This document shows positions 8,915 through 15,850 of a stretch of 64,000 nt of DNA, in pieces (positions within the stretch are counted from its first letter, which is position 1; each line of letters starts with the position of its first letter). The stretch spans positions 45,000 to 108,999 of the forward strand of contig OMXE01000016.1 of the NCBI GenBank assembly GCA_900314935.1, read 5' to 3'. The position numbers and the translations under genes were made by a program. The notes under the pieces are model-generated. The model made no database searches. It was not told the DNA's origin and saw nothing but the letters and a program-made list of their open reading frames with translations. Source of the DNA: an uncultured Prevotella sp. (GTDB lineage: Bacteria; Bacteroidota; Bacteroidia; Bacteroidales; Bacteroidaceae).

Positions 8915-9060
8915 GATCTGTGAGATCTGTGTGAGTATAGAATTTCTGCCATTTCTGCGATTTCTGCGGGACAAAAAAATAAACCTTTCAGTGGGAAAAT
9001 AAATAATCTGTGTGATCTGTGAGATCTGTGTGAGTATAGAATAACTATCTGTGAGTAATA
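8915..9060. repeat. CTGTGAGATCTGTG and TTTCTGCGG word repeats
   Basis: GTGAGATCTGTGAGATCTGT (8911-8935) is followed by a TTTCTGCCATTTCTGCG block (8941-8975) and by a second CTGTG-word block (9007-9040). Each is a 9-11 bp word repeated two or three times. No gene seen. Confidence 0.85.
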
Positions 9061-9099
9061 AAAAACACGATTTCTGACGGATATTCACAAAAAAAGCAG

Positions 9100-9107
9100 T
9101 ACTTTTG
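9100..9107 (+). promoter_or_regulatory. Promoter -7 box for fmt
   Basis: TACTTTTG followed by CACG matches TAnnTTTG and lies 8 bp before the ATG at 9115, implying a very short leader. No clear -33 element. Confidence 0.5.
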
Positions 9108-9114
9108 CACGCAG

Positions 9115-10110
9115 ATGATAAAAGAAGACCTCAGAATCGTATTCATGGGAACCCCCGAGTTCGCGGTGGGAACCCTGCAAGCCCTGGTGGAGAACCACTA
9201 CAATGTCGTGGCGGTTGTCACCCAGCCCGATAAGCCCGTGGGACGCCATCAGGACACCCTTCAACCCCCGGAGGTGAAGAAGTATGCCCTGGCACACGGA
9301 ATCCCCGTATTGCAACCGGTAAAGATGAAGGATCCCGCTTTCGTGGAGGAACTGCGCAGCTATCATGCCGACCTCCAGATCGTGGTGGCCTTCCGTATGC
9401 TCCCCGAGGTGGTATGGGCCATGCCCCGTTTCGGCACTTTCAATGTCCATGCCTCCCTGCTACCGCAGTACCGTGGGGCAGCACCCATCAACTGGGCCAT
9501 CATCAACGGCGAGACCACCACAGGTGTCACCACCTTCTTCCTCGACCATGAGATCGATACGGGCAGAATCATCCTGCAGAAGCCGTTACCCATCCCCGAT
9601 GAGGCCGATGTGGAGTATGTCTATGATGCCTTGATGCACCTCGGGGCAGAAATCTGTCTCGACACCGTCAACCTGATCATCGATCATGACGGTCAGGTGA
9701 ACACCATCGCTCAGAAACAGCTCTCCCAGGAAGACAACACGAACAAGGTGCTCCATCCCGCCCCGAAGATCTTCAAGGAGACCTGCGAGATCAACTGGGA
9801 GCAGTCGGCCAAGCAGGTATACGATTTCATCCGCGGTCTTTCTCCCTATCCCGGTGCATGGACCACCCTTGTGTCGGAAGACGGTAAGCGCACGGTCCTG
9901 AAGATCTTTAAGACCGCCAAGACCACCCTCACCACCAGTCTGGCAACAGGCAAACTCAAGGAAGAAAATAAACATCTGTACGTAGCAGTGCAAGGCGAAC
10001 TCCTGGAACTCCTGGAGCTCCAGCTCACAGGTAAGAAACGCATGTCCGCCCGTGACTTCCTCAATGGATTCCGGGCCATCAGCAAAGCTGAATTGAAAAT
10101 TGAGAATTGA
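9115..10110 (+). CDS. fmt: Methionyl-tRNA formyltransferase
   Basis: The enzyme formylates initiator Met-tRNA using 10-formyl-THF. The protein has RIVFMGTPEFAV at the start, the formyltransferase core FNVHASLLPQYRGAAPINWA with the catalytic Asn/His, DHEIDTG, and the C-terminal OB-like domain (FIRGLSPYPGAWT). Length of 331 aa is normal. The final residues (ELKIEN) and the TGA stop are encoded by an AATTGAAAATTGAGAATTGA repeat, so the natural C-terminus has been replaced or extended by repeat sequence. Confidence 0.95.
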   Translation: MIKEDLRIVFMGTPEFAVGTLQALVENHYNVVAVVTQPDKPVGRHQDTLQPPEVKKYALAHGIPVLQPVKMKDPAFVEELRSYHADLQIVVAFRMLPEVVWAMPRFGTFNVHASLLPQYRGAAPINWAIINGETTTGVTTFFLDHEIDTGRIILQKPLPIPDEADVEYVYDALMHLGAEICLDTVNLIIDHDGQVNTIAQKQLSQEDNTNKVLHPAPKIFKETCEINWEQSAKQVYDFIRGLSPYPGAWTTLVSEDGKRTVLKIFKTAKTTLTTSLATGKLKEENKHLYVAVQGELLELLELQLTGKKRMSARDFLNGFRAISKAELKIEN

Positions 10111-10118
10111 AAATTTTT
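10089..10118. repeat. AATTGAAAATTG repeat covering the fmt stop codon
   Basis: The word AATTGAAAATTG with a GAGAATTGAAAATT continuation begins within the fmt reading frame and continues past the stop. Confidence 0.8.
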
Positions 10119-10402
10119 CTGTGGGGCAGTAATCCGGATGTTACGACATCCCGCGCCAACGGCCTGGCGTAAGCCGAAAGAAAATACAAGCCGCCCCTTT
10201 GATGGGGCGAGCTTACCTTAATGAACGAGCGACGAGTAGGAGCGGTTAAGCCTTCCCATATAGGGGAAGGTTTGGTTAGGGTGGTTGCCTCTTTTCTCTG
10301 CGCCAGAGAAAAAGAGGGTAAAAAAGTTTCTTTTCAAAGAAAGAATTATTAGAGAATTGATAGTGATTTTTATTATATAAATTTCGACAAAGTCAAAATT
10401 TT
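10119..10402. repeat. Intergenic region with hairpin repeats
   Basis: No gene seen. It holds CGCCCC/GGGGCG around TTTGAT near 10195 and a strong imperfect hairpin at 10288-10317 (CCTCTTTTCTCTG, loop CGC, CAGAGAAAAAGAGG). The latter recurs inverted at 58127-58156 and partly at 58782. A TTCTTTTCAAAGAAAGAA dyad lies near 10330. No clear TAnnTTTG promoter for ugd. Confidence 0.65.
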
Positions 10403-11704
10403 ATGAAAATAGCAGTAGCAGGAACGGGATATGTCGGCCTATCCATAGCGACATTACTCTCCCAACACAATCAAGTAACAGCAGTAGATGTCATCCCCGA
10501 GAAGGTTGACATGATCAACAACCGTCGTTCCCCCATTCAGGACGACTACATCGAGAAGTATCTCGCCGAGAAGGAGCTCAACCTCACCGCCACCCTCGAT
10601 GGTGCTGCGGCCTACAAGGATGCCGACTATGTTGTCATAGCCGCCCCCACCAACTACGACCCCTTGCGGAACTTCTTCGACACCCATCACATTGAGGATG
10701 TCATCAACCTGGTCCTCTCGGTCAACCCCAATGCCGTGATGGTCATCAAGAGCACCATCCCCGTGGGTTACTGTCGCAGTCTGTACCTCAAGTACGCTCA
10801 GAAGGGAGTCAAGCAGTTCAACCTCCTCTTCTCTCCCGAGTTCCTTCGTGAGAGCAAGGCCTTGTACGACAACCTCTATCCTTCGCGCATCATCGTGGGC
10901 TACCCCAAGGAGATTAGCGGCTATAAAGAGGAGAACGAGGCCATCCGCAAGGTTACCGATGTGGAGAAGATGAAGAAGGCTGCTGAAACCTTCGCCTCCC
11001 TCCTCGTGGAAGGCGCCATTAAAGAGGACATTCCCGTTCTCTTCATGGGTATGAAAGAGGCCGAGGCCGTGAAGCTCTTCGCCAATACCTACCTCGCCCT
11101 GCGTGTAAGTTATTTCAATGAACTCGACACCTATGCTGAGGTGAAAGGACTGGATTCCCAGGCCATTATTCAGGGTATCGGACTCGATCCGCGTATCGGA
11201 ACGCACTATAACAACCCGTCGTTCGGCTATGGTGGCTACTGTCTGCCCAAGGACACAAAGCAGCTGTTGGCGAACTACGAGGATGTACCGCAGCAGATGA
11301 TGTCGGCCATTGTCGAGAGTAACCGCACCCGTAAGGATTTCATTGCCGACCAGGTGCTGAAGAAGGCAGGCTACTACGATTATACCACGGGCAGTCGTTA
11401 CGATCAGGCCGTGGAGAAGCAGGTCACCATCGGTGTATTCCGTCTCACCATGAAGTCCAACTCCGACAATTTCCGTCAGAGCAGTATCCAGGGTGTGATG
11501 AAGCGCATCAAGGCCAAGGGAGCCACGGTCATCATCTATGAGCCCACCCTCCAGGATGGCACCACCTTCTTCGGCAGTCTTGTGGTGAACGACCTTGCCA
11601 AGTTCAAGGCCCAGAGCGATGCCATCATCGCCAACCGCTACGATTCCGTCCTCGACGACGTAGAGTCCAAGGTATACACCCGCGACCTCTTCCGCCGCGA
11701 TTGA
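10403..11704 (+). CDS. ugd: UDP-glucose 6-dehydrogenase
   Basis: The enzyme oxidises UDP-glucose twice to UDP-glucuronate with NAD+. The NAD motif AGTGYVGLS is at residues 6-14, [11 protein letters not shown] and [12 protein letters not shown] follow, and the catalytic cysteine is in [11 protein letters not shown] near residue 280. The 433-aa protein resembles the E. coli Ugd type. It supplies uronic acid for surface polysaccharide. Its neighbours are a GHMP kinase and a nucleotidyltransferase, which may form a second, salvage route to UDP-uronates. Confidence 0.94.
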   Translation: MKIAVAGTGYVGLSIATLLSQHNQVTAVDVIPEKVDMINNRRSPIQDDYIEKYLAEKELNLTATLDGAAAYKDADYVVIAAPTNYDPLRNFFDTHHIEDVINLVLSVNPNAVMVIKSTIPVGYCRSLYLKYAQKGVKQFNLLFSPEFLRESKALYDNLYPSRIIVGYPKEISGYKEENEAIRKVTDVEKMKKAAETFASLLVEGAIKEDIPVLFMGMKEAEAVKLFANTYLALRVSYFNELDTYAEVKGLDSQAIIQGIGLDPRIGTHYNNPSFGYGGYCLPKDTKQLLANYEDVPQQMMSAIVESNRTRKDFIADQVLKKAGYYDYTTGSRYDQAVEKQVTIGVFRLTMKSNSDNFRQSSIQGVMKRIKAKGATVIIYEPTLQDGTTFFGSLVVNDLAKFKAQSDAIIANRYDSVLDDVESKVYTRDLFRRD

Positions 11705-11732
11705 TTTTTACCCCGTTGATAATGTTTTTTTA

Positions 11733-11850
11733 TTGTCCCGCAGAAATAGCAGAAATAGCAGAAATTTAATCTTTTTGGATAACCTGTTTACTATCCGCAT
11801 GGCATGGGGCGTAGCCCCTTTCTGCTATTTCCGCTATTTCTGCGGGACAA
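11733..11850. repeat. Large inverted repeat, 32-bp arms
   Basis: The left arm (11733-11764) and right arm (11819-11850) are inverted copies with one mismatch. They contain GTCCCGCAGAAATAGC and GCTATTTCTGCGGGAC. Each arm repeats the word AGAAATAGC. The 54-bp centre holds a small perfect hairpin (GGGGC GTA GCCCC). Transcription from ugd would run into this long stem. Confidence 0.92.
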
Positions 11851-11964
11851 AAATACAATTCTATTTCTGCGGGAATAATTAAAAATAAAAATTCTGTGGG
11901 AAATAAAAAAACAGTTATCTGTGTGAGTTATTTTTCCTTCTTTTCCGTTTCTTCCCTTTATTTA

Positions 11965-11996
11965 TTTGGCATTCTCCCAAAATTATACTAATTTTG
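11965..11996 (+). promoter_or_regulatory. Promoter upstream of RNA element copy 1
   Basis: TTTG at 11965-11968, 20 bp gap, then TAATTTTG at 11989-11996 followed by CATCC. This is a full match to the Bacteroidota TTTG-N20-TAnnTTTG form. It predicts transcription from about 12002, directly into the conserved RNA-like element. Confidence 0.75.
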
Positions 11997-12013
11997 CATC
12001 CAAAATAAGTATT

Positions 12014-12123
12014 GTTCTGCGAACCCATAGGGTTCCCATGCGGAGGCGTACCTGTTTGTCATGCCATCCTGCTTCCATAAGTAGGATACAAAAAGTATGT
12101 CTGCGCCTCCCGGCTGTAAAGCC
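12014..12123 (+). ncRNA. Candidate structured RNA element, copy 1
   Basis: It is similar to 25577-25671. Predicted parts: TCTGC pairs with GCGGA around an inner stem GAACCC/GGGTTC; a hairpin ATCCTGCTT/AAGTAGGAT with loop CCAT; GGAGGCG (12042-12048) able to pair with CGCCTCC (12104-12110), which competes with the first helix; and a final GGCT GTAA AGCC hairpin. Copy 2 changes both sides of some pairs. It lies 10-15 nt after a good promoter and 156 nt before the kinase gene. It could be a free small RNA or a 5' leader control element. No known Rfam family was recognised. Confidence 0.6.
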
Positions 12124-12278
12124 AAAATAATCATTTGTGGTATAATTATTTTAATTATACAAATTTCTTTCTAAAGATAAATCCTTTCTGTCCTTTCTGA
12201 TATTTCAGCGGGACATTTTAATAATCTGTGAGATCTGTGTGATCTGTGTGAAGTTTTATATTTTTCTGTGTGAAATAT
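12124..12278. repeat. Leader region with AT-rich dyad and word repeats
   Basis: GTATAATTA TTT TAATTATAC at 12140-12160 is a perfect dyad. A CTTTCTGATATTTCAGCGGGAC block (about 12187-12215) and a GAGATCTGTGTGATCTGTGTG block (about 12230-12252) follow. The repeat runs to the kinase start. Confidence 0.7.
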
Positions 12279-13451
12279 ATGAATTGCGTAAACAAATTTT
12301 TTGAGATATACAAGCGCGAGCCCGAAGGTACCACCTTCTGTCCCTACCGTATCTGCCCCATTGGCGCCCATTCCGACCATAACCTCGGAAAGATCACCGG
12401 CTTAGCCATCGACAAAGGTATTCACATCGCCTATTCCCCCAAGCAGAATGGGGTAGTGGAGATGGCCTCCCTGCAGTTCCCCAAGCGAGCACAGTGGCAT
12501 ATCGCCTCCGTACCGGCACAGAAGCAGAACGACTGGGCCGACTATCTCCGTGGTGCCACCCTGTCGCTCTCTAAGCAGCACCGACTGTCTGTGGGCCTCT
12601 GTGGTGTCATCGAGGGTTCCCTGCCCATCGGCGGACTCTCCTCTAGTGCGGCCGTCATCATCAGCTTCCTCACCGCCCTTTGTAAGGTGAACAATATCCA
12701 GCTCTCCCAACAGGAGATCATCGATATCGCCTACGATGCCGAATTGAACTACGTAGGCGTCAGCGTGGGTAAGCTCGACCAGAGCTGCGAGGTGCTCAGT
12801 AAGAAGAACCATCTGCTCTATCTCGACACCAAGGACAACCACTACGAGCTGATTCCGCAGCACCCGGCGATGAAACCCTATAAGATCGCCATCTTCTTCT
12901 CCGGACTGGAACACAGTCTGGCGGGTTCCAAATACAACATGCGTGTCGATGAGCTCCGTGCAGGTGTCTATGCCCTCCAGGCCTTTGCCGGTATGGAGTA
13001 CGGAAAGTTCAACGAGGCCAACGCCCGTAACGTTCCCCGTGAGATCTACGAGCAGTACAAGAACCGTCTACCCGAGCCCTGGGCCAAGCGTTGCGAGCAT
13101 TGGTACACCGAGTTCGAGCGTGTGGAGAAAGGAGCCGAGGCATGGCGCCGGGGCGATATCGAGACCTACGGCAAGCTCTCCTTCGAATCCGGTTGGAGCA
13201 GCATCCATAACTGGGAGTCAGGAGCCCCCGAGCAGATCCGTCTCTACGAGATCATGACGCAGACCGACGGTATCTATGGCGGTCGTTTCTCCGGCGCCGG
13301 ATTCAAGGGCTGCTGCATGGCCCTCATCGATCCCGCCTACGAAGAATCCATCACCCGCCGTGTCACCGACCTCTACCTCACCTCCTTCCCGCACCTGAAA
13401 GACAAATACGCCGTCTTCATCTGTGATAGTGCCGATGGCGTCACACTCTGA
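12279..13451 (+). CDS. GHMP sugar kinase, galacturonokinase-like (galactokinase family)
   Basis: The GHMP motifs are clear: CPYRICPIGAHSDHNLG at residues 21-37, GGLSSSA at 118-124, and GGRFSGAGFKGCC near 335-347. In galactokinase the first motif is normally GRVNLIGEHTDY. The PYRICPxGAHxDH form, the KRxEHW segment and the spacing instead recall plant galacturonokinase as I remember it. It would make a sugar-1-phosphate, possibly GalA-1-P, for the nucleotidyltransferase two genes on. The ATG at 12279 is preferred; a GTG at 12270 lies inside a repeat. The stop is followed at once by an AATTGAAAATTG repeat. Confidence 0.85.
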   Translation: MNCVNKFFEIYKREPEGTTFCPYRICPIGAHSDHNLGKITGLAIDKGIHIAYSPKQNGVVEMASLQFPKRAQWHIASVPAQKQNDWADYLRGATLSLSKQHRLSVGLCGVIEGSLPIGGLSSSAAVIISFLTALCKVNNIQLSQQEIIDIAYDAELNYVGVSVGKLDQSCEVLSKKNHLLYLDTKDNHYELIPQHPAMKPYKIAIFFSGLEHSLAGSKYNMRVDELRAGVYALQAFAGMEYGKFNEANARNVPREIYEQYKNRLPEPWAKRCEHWYTEFERVEKGAEAWRRGDIETYGKLSFESGWSSIHNWESGAPEQIRLYEIMTQTDGIYGGRFSGAGFKGCCMALIDPAYEESITRRVTDLYLTSFPHLKDKYAVFICDSADGVTL

Positions 13452-13482
13452 ATTGAAAATTGAAAATTGAGAATTGAAAATT
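13451..13482. repeat. AATTGAAAATTG repeat, left flank of the S23 gene
   Basis: AATTGAAAATTGAAAATTG and GAGAATTGAAAATT run from the kinase stop to the ATG of the four-helix-bundle gene. The block at 13866-13905 is the same family in the opposite orientation. Confidence 0.85.
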
Positions 13483-13842
13483 ATGGCTAACGCTGTTCAA
13501 GATAAAAGTCGAGATTTTGCTATACGAATCATAAAGTGTTACAGCTATCTAACGGAGCAGAAAAATGAGCATGTCATGTCGAAGCAACTGCTCAGATGTG
13601 GTACTAGCATCGGTGCCAATACGAGAGAGAGCAAAAACGCGCAGTCTCGCATGGATTTTCTCAATAAGCTCAACATTGCATTAAAAGAAGCTGACGAAAC
13701 AGATTATTGGCTCGATTTGTTACATACAACAGGTTATATTGAAGATAGATTATACAATTCGATAGAGGCCGATTGCAAAGAGTTAGTTGCCATCTTAGTC
13801 TCAATCATAAAGAAGTTAAAAGAGAAGAAAGAACTCCAATAG
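13483..13842 (+). CDS. Four-helix-bundle protein (S23/IVS-encoded family)
   Basis: The 119-aa protein (MANAVQDKSRDFAIRIIKCY, LRCGTSIGANTRESKNAQS, LKEADETDYWLDLL) has the hallmark SIGANxxE and KEAxExxYWL motifs of the family first seen encoded in 23S rRNA intervening sequences. It is related in fold to the Avd accessory protein of diversity-generating retroelements. Function unknown. The start is the ATG at 13483. It is flanked on both sides by AATTGAAAATTG repeats in inverted orientation and separates two sugar-activation genes, so it looks like an inserted cassette. Confidence 0.88.
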   Translation: MANAVQDKSRDFAIRIIKCYSYLTEQKNEHVMSKQLLRCGTSIGANTRESKNAQSRMDFLNKLNIALKEADETDYWLDLLHTTGYIEDRLYNSIEADCKELVAILVSIIKKLKEKKELQ

Positions 13843-13865
13843 TTGAGTAAATTTTCGATTTGATT

Positions 13866-13905
13866 ATTTGAGTTAATTTTCAATTTTCAATTTTCAATTT
13901 TCAAT
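13866..13905. repeat. AATTTTCAATTTTC repeat, right flank of the S23 gene
   Basis: TTAATTTTCAATTTTCAATT and further copies form the inverted counterpart of 13451-13482. It ends 9 bp before the ATG of the nucleotidyltransferase. Confidence 0.85.
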
Positions 13906-13913
13906 TTGTTAAG

Positions 13914-14669
13914 ATGAAATGTGTTATTTTGGCCGCTGGCTACGCCACCCGCTTATACCCCCTAACCCAGAACTTCCCCAAGCCCCTGCTGGAAGTAGCG
14001 GGCAAGCCCATCCTCGACTGGCTCATCGACGACATGTCCCAAACCGGACTCATTGATGAATACATCATCATCAGCAACCACAAGTTCGCCCCCATCTTCG
14101 AGCAGTGGGCCGAGAAGAAAAAGGAATTTTCAATTTTCAATTTTCAATTTTCAATTTTGGACGATGGCACATCGTCCAACGAAACCCGTCTCGGCGCCGT
14201 GAAGGACATCCAGTTCGCCATCGACCAGCTCCACTTAGACGACGACCTCCTCGTCATGGCCGGTGACAACCTCCTCGACTTCAGTCTGAGCCACTTCATC
14301 CGCTTTGCCAAGGAGAAGAACGCCACATGCGTCATGCGCTATTTCGAGCGCGACGAAGCACGGCTCCACAAGACCGGTGTGGCCGAGATTGATACCGACG
14401 GTCGCATCCTCTCCATGGAGGAGAAGCCCGCCAACCCCAAGAGCAACTGGTGCATCCCCGCCTTCTACTACTACACCCGTCAAGACGCCCGACTCATCAA
14501 GAAAGGCATCGACAGCGGCTGTGGCGTAGATGCCCCCGGCAGCTTCATCGCCTGGCTCTCCACCCAGACCACCGTCTACACCTACGAGATGCCCGGTCGC
14601 CGTTACGACATCGGCACCCTCGAAAGCTACGAGGCCGTCAAGCAAACCTACACCGGTCCTACAACATAA
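13914..14669 (+). CDS. Sugar nucleotidyltransferase (NTP_transferase family)
   Basis: The protein opens MKCVILAAGYATRLYPLT with the nucleotide-binding loop, then NFPKPLLEVAGKPILDW, and VMAGDNLLDFSL with the metal-binding Asp. It joins a nucleoside triphosphate to a sugar-1-phosphate; the substrate is not known, but the adjacent kinase suggests a uronic acid or galactose phosphate. Residues 71-82 (EFSIFNFQFSIL) are encoded by an in-frame AATTTTCAATTTTC repeat, between the IIISNHKF strand and the DDGTSSNETRLGA loop. The rest is colinear with the family, so it may still be active. Confidence 0.87.
   Translation: MKCVILAAGYATRLYPLTQNFPKPLLEVAGKPILDWLIDDMSQTGLIDEYIIISNHKFAPIFEQWAEKKKEFSIFNFQFSILDDGTSSNETRLGAVKDIQFAIDQLHLDDDLLVMAGDNLLDFSLSHFIRFAKEKNATCVMRYFERDEARLHKTGVAEIDTDGRILSMEEKPANPKSNWCIPAFYYYTRQDARLIKKGIDSGCGVDAPGSFIAWLSTQTTVYTYEMPGRRYDIGTLESYEAVKQTYTGPTT
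14124..14159. repeat. AATTTTC repeat in frame inside the nucleotidyltransferase gene
   Basis: Four copies of the 8-bp word CAATTTTC lie within the coding sequence. Same family and orientation as the block at 13866-13905, about 220 bp upstream. The length preserves the reading frame. Confidence 0.9.
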
Positions 14670-14685
14670 CTTAAACCTTACCGAT

Positions 14686-15276
14686 ATGTTTACATTACTC
14701 AACCTTCCGTATCAGCAGGAAGCATTAGATCCTGTGATCAGTGTCCAGACCCTGTCGTTTCATCATGGCAAGCACTTGCAGGCCTATGTAGATAACCTCA
14801 ACAAACTCCTCCCCGGGAGTGAGTTCGAAAGCTTGTCACTCGAGGACATTGTAAAGAAAGCCCCCGCTGGAGCCATCTTCAATAATGCCGGTCAGATACT
14901 CAACCACGAGCTGTATTTCAAACAGTTCCGTGCAGTCAGCGACGCTGTCCACGAACCCACAGGTGCCATTGCCGCACAAATCATCAAGCAGTGGGGTAGT
15001 ATAGACGCCTTTAAGGCCGTCTTCGAGTCGAAGGGCGTCAGTCTATTCGGCTCAGGCTGGGTATGGCTGTCAGCAGAAGCAGATGGAACCTTGGTCATCA
15101 CCCAGGAGCCAGGAGCGTCTAACCCCATCGCAAAAGGTTTCACCCCCCTCCTCACGTTCGATGTCTGGGAGCACGCCTACTATCTGGACTACCAAAACCG
15201 TCGAGCCGCCCATCTCACCGCCCTCTGGCAGATCATCGACTGGCAAGTCATCCAACGCCGCTACCCCTCCCTTTAA
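14686..15276 (+). CDS. sodB: Superoxide dismutase, Fe/Mn family
   Basis: The 196-aa enzyme has metal ligands H26 (in SFHHGKH), a His in NHELYF, and Asp/His in FDVWEHAYYLDYQNRR, plus Tyr34. GSGWVWL and FNNAGQILNH favour an Fe or cambialistic type. It removes superoxide in the cytoplasm, expected in an oxygen-tolerant anaerobe. The ATG at 14686 is chosen from homology. It follows the nucleotidyltransferase by 16 bp. Confidence 0.94.
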   Translation: MFTLLNLPYQQEALDPVISVQTLSFHHGKHLQAYVDNLNKLLPGSEFESLSLEDIVKKAPAGAIFNNAGQILNHELYFKQFRAVSDAVHEPTGAIAAQIIKQWGSIDAFKAVFESKGVSLFGSGWVWLSAEADGTLVITQEPGASNPIAKGFTPLLTFDVWEHAYYLDYQNRRAAHLTALWQIIDWQVIQRRYPSL

Positions 15277-15311
15277 CCTTTGCCCGAGTCCCTTAGACCG
15301 AATTTACTATC

Positions 15312-15485
15312 ATGCCAAAGAAACCCTATTCCCCCATTGAGCCCCAGAGCGATTCCCTCAAGGAACCCGCTCCAGCAGCTCCCACCGTGTTCAACCCATC
15401 CCAGAAAGTATTCCGGGATATGACTCCTGAGCAGTTGTATGATGTCATAGCCAAGGAGATCGATGACATTTACGCAGTTGGCTGA
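15312..15485 (+). CDS. Small tagged antitoxin, partner lost
   Basis: The 57-aa protein MPKKPYSPIEPQSDSLKEPA continues APAAPTVFNPSQK and ends DDIYAVG. Its N-terminus matches the tag K-x-Y-x-P-x-E-S-D-S-x-x-x-x-E-P seen in the antitoxins at 15873, 16844, 17733 and 61691. It shares TVFNPSQ with the protein at 15873. The stop is followed directly, in the same frame, by the C-terminal piece of a RelE/ParE-like toxin, so this is probably the relic of a module. Confidence 0.6.
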   Translation: MPKKPYSPIEPQSDSLKEPAPAAPTVFNPSQKVFRDMTPEQLYDVIAKEIDDIYAVG

Positions 15486-15593
15486 TATGAAATACATTAT
15501 CAGGCTAACACCGACAAGTGGTACTTTGCCTATACGATAGAAGGAGACACCATTACCATCGTTGATGCCTGCCATGCTCAAAACATGCACTAG
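15486..15593 (+). pseudogene. C-terminal remnant of a RelE/ParE-type toxin
   Basis: The reading YEIHYQANTDKWYFAYTI then EGDTITIVDACHAQNMH and TAG resembles the last two strands of RelE/ParE toxins. The N-terminal two thirds is absent and there is no start codon. Confidence 0.6.
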
Positions 15594-15850
15594 ATCTTTC
15601 TGCCATTTCCGCCATTTCTGCGGGACCATTAAATAATACTGTTAGATTTGAATCAGATTTTGTTCAATTTCTCGCCGCAGGCGATCCAAATAAATCTGTG
15701 AGATCTGTGTGATCCGTGTTCGAATAAATAATTTCTGTGCTTTCCGTGCTTTCTGTGTGAGCTATAACTAGTATTCTCCGTGTGAGATATAATTCTGTGA
15801 GATCTGTGAGATCCGTGTTCGAATAAATAATTTCTGTGTGAGACAAAACA
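15594..15850. repeat. Mixed word repeats (TTTCTGCGG, CTGTGAGATC, J element)
   Basis: It contains a TTTCTGCCATTTCCGCC block (15598-15627), a copy of the GAATCAGATTTTGTTCAATT element ending TCGCCGCAGGCGA (15648-15686), and several CTGTGAGATCTGTG and TTTCCGTGCTTTCTGTG blocks. No gene seen. Confidence 0.85.

Noticed and set aside
10454-11206. 250-aa minus-strand frame opposite ugd
   Set aside because: Antisense shadow of the dehydrogenase; no start signal, no recognised motif.
12014-12123. 6S RNA or tmRNA as explanation of the RNA element
   Set aside because: 6S is normally single copy with a large central bubble; here two diverged copies lie in gene leaders. tmRNA features (Ala acceptor, tag frame) are absent.
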